Assembly: GCA_023807065.1 (NCBI GenBank)
Contig: JAJJLU010004639.1
Span: 1 to 10,866 of the forward strand
DNA: 10,866 bases
Direction of reading: 5' to 3'
Origin: Isotricha intestinalis
Taxonomy: Eukaryota > Ciliophora > Litostomatea > Vestibuliferida > Isotrichidae
The stretch's first letter is position 1. The number at the start of each line of letters is the position of its first letter. This document shows positions 6,701 through 10,866 of this stretch, piece after piece. The position numbers and the translations under genes were made by a program. Below the pieces are notes generated by a model. The model worked only from the letters and a program-made list of their open reading frames with translations. It was not told where the DNA came from and did not search any database.

Positions 6701-9292
6701 GAAAAAAATTTAGAACAAAATATAACAAATGTAATAAAACAATATCAACAGAAATTTTTAATGATGACAGATAAGAATAAATTATCAAAAGATAATACAA
6801 AGACAAAAAATCAAACAAAAACAATAAATAATAATTATTTTAGTGGAATGTTATCAATAGGATCAACAATGACAACAGGAGGTGAATTTACAACGACGAA
6901 TAAAAAAGGAGTTTTATTTAGTGTTATTGCTTCTGTTAGAACTAATACTTTTAATAAGAAATCTCCTTTAACTTTAAATATATTATCTATTACTTTTTTA
7001 GTTATGTTTCTTATCATCATTTTAAATGTTTTTTGTGAATTTAGCTTAAATGTTATTAGAACTAATCAAGTTAGTAAAAGTTTAAATATTACTTTTAAAA
7101 TTAGCCAAATTTATGAAAGTCTATATTCTTTAGAAAATTTAATTATTCTCTATGGTTTAAGTCAATTAAATGTTTTTAATAAAAGTAATGTTTATTTTAA
7201 TGAAAATCAAAGTAATATTTATTTGAATCAATTAAATCAAATTTTAAGTTTTATGATTCAAATTAGAAATTCCCTTGTTAAAAGTTCTAAATATGATTCT
7301 GAATTAAATTATAATTTAACTGAGAAAACTTATCAATTTTTTAATTATTATTCTCAAGAAAATTATTCTGTTTCTTCTCAAACTTTAGTTAATTCAATTA
7401 CAATTTTAGTTAATAATTATAATAATTTAATTGATATTTTCACTAATTATATTAGTTATGTTAATGTTGATAATATTATAAAAGAAATTGAAAATAAAAG
7501 AAATAATTATAGTGAATATGAATTAAATGTGCTAAAATCTTTAAATACTATTTTAACAAATGGAGAAAAAAATATTGCTAGAAATTTTCTAGAAATAATA
7601 TTAAATTTACTTTCGAAAAATAGGGAATATGCTTTTATAAATTTTAGGAAAATATTATTTATATTTTTTATAATTACTATTTTTTGTAGTTGTGTATTTT
7701 TATTTCTTTATATTTTCCTATATTTAAATTTAATAAACTTACGAATAAACATATTAAAAATATTTACAGAAATATCAGAAGAAACTGAAGAAAAATGTAT
7801 GAAAGAAGTATTAAACTATAATAATAATATAGAAAAAATAATTCAAAGTGATGTATTTTTTTTAGAAAATTATTTTGAAGGATTTGGAGATAATTCAAAA
7901 ATAAAAGATTCATCATCAGTGAATTTACCAAATGTAAATAACTTTGATTTTAATTTAGGTTTAGAACCAGATCCAACATATTTAAAAGAAGTATTTTCAA
8001 AATATAAGAAACAAGAATTAGTCTCAATTAAACAATATATAGAAGAACAAAAAGAAATAAAAGAAGAAGAACATAATAATCAACAAAATAATAAGGCAAC
8101 AACTAATAATAAGAATCAAAATACAAATAATGTTTTAATTAGTAATAATAATGATTATTTTGATTCTAATAATAATAAATTTGGAGGAAGAAAAAGTGAA
8201 ATTTTTAATTTGAAAAATAATCATAGACCAAGTTTTTTAAGTAATACAGGTCAATTAGTTATTTTAAATGAAAGTATGCGTGATAATAATAATTTAATAA
8301 CAAATCCAATTGGAAAAGAAACTGAAGAAAAATTTTTAGTTGATGATGAAAAAAATATGACTATAAATTATAGAAAAAGAATGATTCATAAAAGAAGTCA
8401 AATAAAAAAAATAGAATCTTATCATAAAACAAAATATTTTGATTTAACTGCTATTATTATTTTTATTGTTTTAATGAATTTTTTTATTTTATGGTTTATT
8501 TTTCCTTATCAAATTTTTAATAATTTAAAAAATGTTTTAAAACAATATCATAGCTTTTTACATTTTAAAATATATTTAACTAAATTTTTACCAGGAATAA
8601 ATTTATTAATAACTCAAGGAGATATATTTTCAGAAATTTATTTAGAAGAATTTAAAAATATATCAAATAATATAATAGAATTATTTAATGGACATACAAT
8701 ATTTTTTTTAGAAAATAAAAAGAAATATTCAAATTTATTCAATCATTATCTTTCAATAAAAAATGGAAATTCAACTTGTTTATATATTAAAGAATATTAT
8801 GAAGAAAAAAATACTATTGATTCAAATCAAATTTATAATATGTGTATTGAAGGTTTTTTTAGAAAAGGAGAAGAATTAGGAGTTTATGAATATACTTCAG
8901 TTTCAATGAATTTATTAAATTACATTTATGAAAATAAAAATAATTTAATTTCTGTTGAAGAAAGAAAAAATATTATCAATAATAATATTCTATTAAATGG
9001 TATTGATTATGTTAATTTTATTATTACTCCTTTTTATTATGAATTTATTGAAATTTTCATTAAAAATATTTCTTCAAAAATTAAAGGAACTCAAAATATT
9101 TTTCTCGTTAAAATTTTTTGTGGAGTTTTTGTTGGAAGTGGAATTTTATTTTTATATTTTAAATTTTTAAGGAAGAAATATTTAAATAAATATATATATA
9201 CCAAAGCTATGATAATGCTTATTCCACAAAACGAATTATTGAAAGGAGAACATTATGCTGTTATACAAAATTTACTTGGGAATGAAAGATAA
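3764..9292 (+). CDS. Giant multi-pass membrane protein with TmcB/TmcC TPR-like region and PAS domain
   Basis: This 1842-residue protein has its start fixed by an in-frame TGA immediately before the ATG; it ends in TAA. Residues about 39-321 hold seven or eight hydrophobic segments. Residues about 330-650 resemble the TPR-like region of ciliate and trichomonad TmcB/TmcC proteins, including LWGYLIENIIEKA (451-463) and NNPYDIRTLKIYGTFLNHVL (604-623). Residues about 664-780 are a PAS domain (VEYVNYAFTNIFGFSKDEIVG at 684-704, then NVSTIMP at 706-712). A weaker PAS-like stretch begins near 793. Four further membrane segments lie near 1069-1090, 1297-1322, 1560-1583 and 1778-1801. They enclose two predicted non-cytosolic loops of about 200 and 195 residues; the second has Cys1672 and Cys1694. 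The tail has MIMLIPQNELL (1816-1826). PAS domains bind small ligands or sense redox or light. No cyclase, kinase or phosphodiesterase domain is visible. A membrane sensor or scaffold is inferred; the ligand is unknown. Synonymous codon choice switches in blocks along the gene. Confidence 0.85.
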   Translation: MNSKIKKFYYTTHKSNESKYIHFLFRNMVLLIEACKINDIIYIFVIFLNLIQSISISLELSNELKTHSKIKKYSRFFHFCNFLTKEYFSEESFKAFNILNLIIIILPIFLFYFISYKKPKKLINITIYVLSYLFFIDKYILLTYNFCIIFSPYIIKNNNFEENEYDSDSFILTFKVINIFLLIIKIPIIYIILFLFNNYSIFQTNLPWSGPYNYISPALIIMKFYILLSGYFFHKITFLNLFIILSISIFVFISRMKCPYFYRRKLNNFTIFCEGVNISFSTLYTIITYFNKNWLEYDLIYMLLFCIFLGILYLVIISIFDYNVIKNFNNKMTEYIYLNEVNQYEIYIFLCRIISVIKESKHDKKSSNLIFMFYSQHKIECSDLNCYCNKIEELILNKKLDLRDTSQIDLDNNNENQVDLELESLIINDKDIIDDSYSNSKIGKREKHIKLWGYLIENIIEKAINISISNKSQDYIRIDFANFLSYYLDKYVRSLIEISYVNKNTLPFHFQFYMFDCKNKLLEVNQTKELFEKESDKNFFKILEYNRNYEKFLKIIKDTSELSVNFWSEMEKNVFQPKIFEKRGFEICKSTTKLEKYSKLILTNNPYDIRTLKIYGTFLNHVLKLSDESKIYLDKAFLQLIMSVDEIEKNNNNLNNDSMKNFFQNQIDSSIIVVNGNKENIGRVEYVNYAFTNIFGFSKDEIVGKNVSTIMPSNIGKYHNQFMLNFYTTTKAKFINETRREIGLNKERLIYPIMIYVKIFPCIEEGISYIGLIQKTTFNGLTKGPRHTERSNNIGYIMTTLDDKLIHYNNVIESKFGLVPNLMYDDTKDKTEEFKIEMIFPELLVIEDNSESEEENNINEIIKMEEKRLFFTTKVIEASKRSQFSKLYSIVKSELEKYKKTVEKINKDNLKNKGISETKFMLNNERINIAKKIHKKKNIVSLSNKLENNEYIRKNTAIVSVTEFSYILNAQFLIYQIIFEKNLEQNITNVIKQYQQKFLMMTDKNKLSKDNTKTKNQTKTINNNYFSGMLSIGSTMTTGGEFTTTNKKGVLFSVIASVRTNTFNKKSPLTLNILSITFLVMFLIIILNVFCEFSLNVIRTNQVSKSLNITFKISQIYESLYSLENLIILYGLSQLNVFNKSNVYFNENQSNIYLNQLNQILSFMIQIRNSLVKSSKYDSELNYNLTEKTYQFFNYYSQENYSVSSQTLVNSITILVNNYNNLIDIFTNYISYVNVDNIIKEIENKRNNYSEYELNVLKSLNTILTNGEKNIARNFLEIILNLLSKNREYAFINFRKILFIFFIITIFCSCVFLFLYIFLYLNLINLRINILKIFTEISEETEEKCMKEVLNYNNNIEKIIQSDVFFLENYFEGFGDNSKIKDSSSVNLPNVNNFDFNLGLEPDPTYLKEVFSKYKKQELVSIKQYIEEQKEIKEEEHNNQQNNKATTNNKNQNTNNVLISNNNDYFDSNNNKFGGRKSEIFNLKNNHRPSFLSNTGQLVILNESMRDNNNLITNPIGKETEEKFLVDDEKNMTINYRKRMIHKRSQIKKIESYHKTKYFDLTAIIIFIVLMNFFILWFIFPYQIFNNLKNVLKQYHSFLHFKIYLTKFLPGINLLITQGDIFSEIYLEEFKNISNNIIELFNGHTIFFLENKKKYSNLFNHYLSIKNGNSTCLYIKEYYEEKNTIDSNQIYNMCIEGFFRKGEELGVYEYTSVSMNLLNYIYENKNNLISVEERKNIINNNILLNGIDYVNFIITPFYYEFIEIFIKNISSKIKGTQNIFLVKIFCGVFVGSGILFLYFKFLRKKYLNKYIYTKAMIMLIPQNELLKGEHYAVIQNLLGNER

Positions 9293-9386
9293 TTGTATTT
9301 TTTTATTGATATATTATTTATTTTTTATAATATTTTTAATTCAATTTTTATTAATATATTTTTTAATAAATTTATTATTGTTTTAA

Positions 9387-10866
9387 ATGGAATCAAAATT
9401 CAAATTTTAAAAAAAAATCGATGAAGAAAAATTTAAAAACATTTATATATTAAATCTAAAAAATCAATGAAATAATTGGAAAATAGATAAATCATTTATA
9501 AAAGAGTTAAAAGATATAATCATTTCTTTTATATCTATTTTTTATCATTTATTAAATATTAACATTTCAAAAGAAATTTCTAATATTAAGTAACATTCAT
9601 CAGATATTATTCGGAAATTATCAGATTAATTAAAACAAATCAAAAATTATTCTTGACTAAATTTTTAAAATTATTTTTTTGTTAAAAGAAATATTTGAAA
9701 ATGAAAAAAAGAGAAAAAAAGAAAGATAATAAAAAAAATATAGAAGAAATAAATTCAATAGATATAGACAATTATATTTAAACAGTGAAAATAAATTAAT
9801 GAATTATCAGAAATATCATTAGGATTATTTAGTCCTAAAAAAGAAAGAAAAAGTTTTTTTGAACAAATTAAAAGTAAAAAAAGCATTATTGATATTTATG
9901 ATGAACAAATAATGTTTTTATTTTTGATTCTGATTTAAAAATTGTGAAACATTTAATAAAAAATTAAAACAATTTTGAAAAGAAAATAAAAATTATTGTA
10001 ACAAATGGAATTGAAAATGTTAAAAATAGTCTTTCTTAATTTATATTTTATTTTGAAAAAATGTTTTTTCCTTTTAATGATGAAAATAAAAACAATATTA
10101 TTCATATTTTATTAATTTATTTAGAAAATTCATTGATTTCTTATATAAATTACTTGAAATTTATGGAGAAGATTATGAATGAAAATTTTATTTAAATTAA
10201 AAAACAACAATTTATTCAAAGAAAAAAAAGAATTATTTGTTTCGATAAATTAATAAGAAAAAATAATATTGGATTATTATTATTTTATGATAATTGTTTT
10301 AAATTTATTAATTTTGATGATATATTTCATTCTTTAAATAAAGAATTAATTATATTTGATATTTTTTGGAAAATTTATATTGTTTTATAAAAATAGAATT
10401 CTAAATGAAAAAAATAATGATTTCTTTATTTCTGTTTTCTTAAAATTATTAGATATGATGATTTTAATTTATTTTGATAATTTTAAAATAAAAAATTGTT
10501 GAATATATATTATATGATAATTAATTATAATAAAGAAATTATTAATGTTTTGAAATTATTAAATCTACAAAAATTAATATAAAAAATTATTTAATATACT
10601 TAACAAAAAATATTTCTGAAGATTCTTTATTCTATTTAAAAGAATTTGAATATCCTTCTGATGAAGAAATTAACTTTATTTATTAACAAAAAATTGTAAT
10701 AAAAATAAATTATTAGAAAAAACTTAAAATTATTATTGATTTTATATTATCAAAAAAATTGTTATTCTTGAAATTTTTAATTTCAACTGATTTGATAAAG
10801 AAACATTTATACATTCATCAAAAAAAGATTTAAATAATAAAGAATATATTTCTTATTTAAAATTAT
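9387..10866 (+). pseudogene. Decayed protein-coding gene, family not recognised (runs off the window)
   Basis: This region lies 94 bp after the PAS gene stop, on the same strand. From an ATG at 9387 it reads as plausible protein but is broken repeatedly. Frame 9387 is open 9471-9590 (40 codons) between TGA 9468 and TAA 9591, with another TAA at 9627. A new frame is open 9795-9935 (47 codons, containing LSEISLGLFSPKKERKSFF). The frame then shifts near the T run at 9921-9925 and continues to 10387, broken only by TAA at 9965, 10037 and 10193, with 64 open codons in 10196-10387. Later pieces include DSLFYLKEFEYPSDEEINF just before TAA 10684 and TAG 10714. In places two frames look plausible, as expected when indels sit in A/T runs. 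I cannot name the family. Alternatives are a gene with many tiny introns, or chance open stretches in AT-rich spacer, although the comparably AT-rich spacer at 798-1266 does not look like this. Confidence 0.55.

Noticed and set aside
4875..7020. Several short minus-strand open frames inside the PAS gene
   Set aside because: All are hydrophobic antisense shadows of a gene with clear domains.
9387..10866. Euplotes-type programmed +1 frameshifting to explain the broken frame
   Set aside because: Those shifts occur at AAA-TAA or AAA-TAG. The stops checked here mostly follow other codons (TTT, CAA, AAG, GAT), and the intact genes show no shifts.
1..10866. tRNA, rRNA, CRISPR array or transposon
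   Set aside because: No GC-rich structured island, no tRNA B-box-like sequence, no spaced direct repeats and no transposase or reverse-transcriptase motif was seen on either strand.

Overview
The window is nuclear DNA of a very AT-rich single-celled eukaryote. The genes read with the standard code: Gln is CAA/CAG, Trp is TGG, and all three complete genes end in TAA. None needs an intron, spacers are short (83 to 469 bp), and starts lie in A-rich leaders. The protein set (Rab-MORN fusion, PB1/NBR1-type protein, TLDc protein, giant multi-pass PAS protein with a TmcB/TmcC-type region) fits a ciliate best, perhaps one of the AT-rich anaerobic lineages that keep UAA as stop. A parabasalid or other AT-rich protist is not excluded. 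The lineage is an inference.

Layout: 1-797 (minus, running off the left edge) is a Rab-like small GTPase fused to MORN repeats. 798-1266 is a divergent spacer. 1267-2433 (plus) is a PB1-like / coiled-coil / NBR1-FW-like protein. It converges, across 83 bp, on 2517-3512 (minus), a TLDc-domain protein. A second divergent spacer, 3513-3763, leads to 3764-9292 (plus), an 1842-residue membrane protein with a TPR-like region and a PAS domain. From about 9387 to the right edge is same-strand, protein-like sequence broken by stops and frame changes, best read as a decayed gene.

The genes share a broad theme of membrane traffic, autophagy/stress and sensing, but they alternate in strand and nothing shows that they form one pathway. 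The most notable sequence signals are: (i) block-wise switching between A-ending and T-ending synonymous codons inside the PAS gene; (ii) the decaying gene at the right, where many stops stand where Gln (CAA/CAG) would be expected; (iii) a two-part element shared by the two divergent spacers; and (iv) the Rab-MORN fusion with an altered G3 motif and perfect 69-bp repeats.
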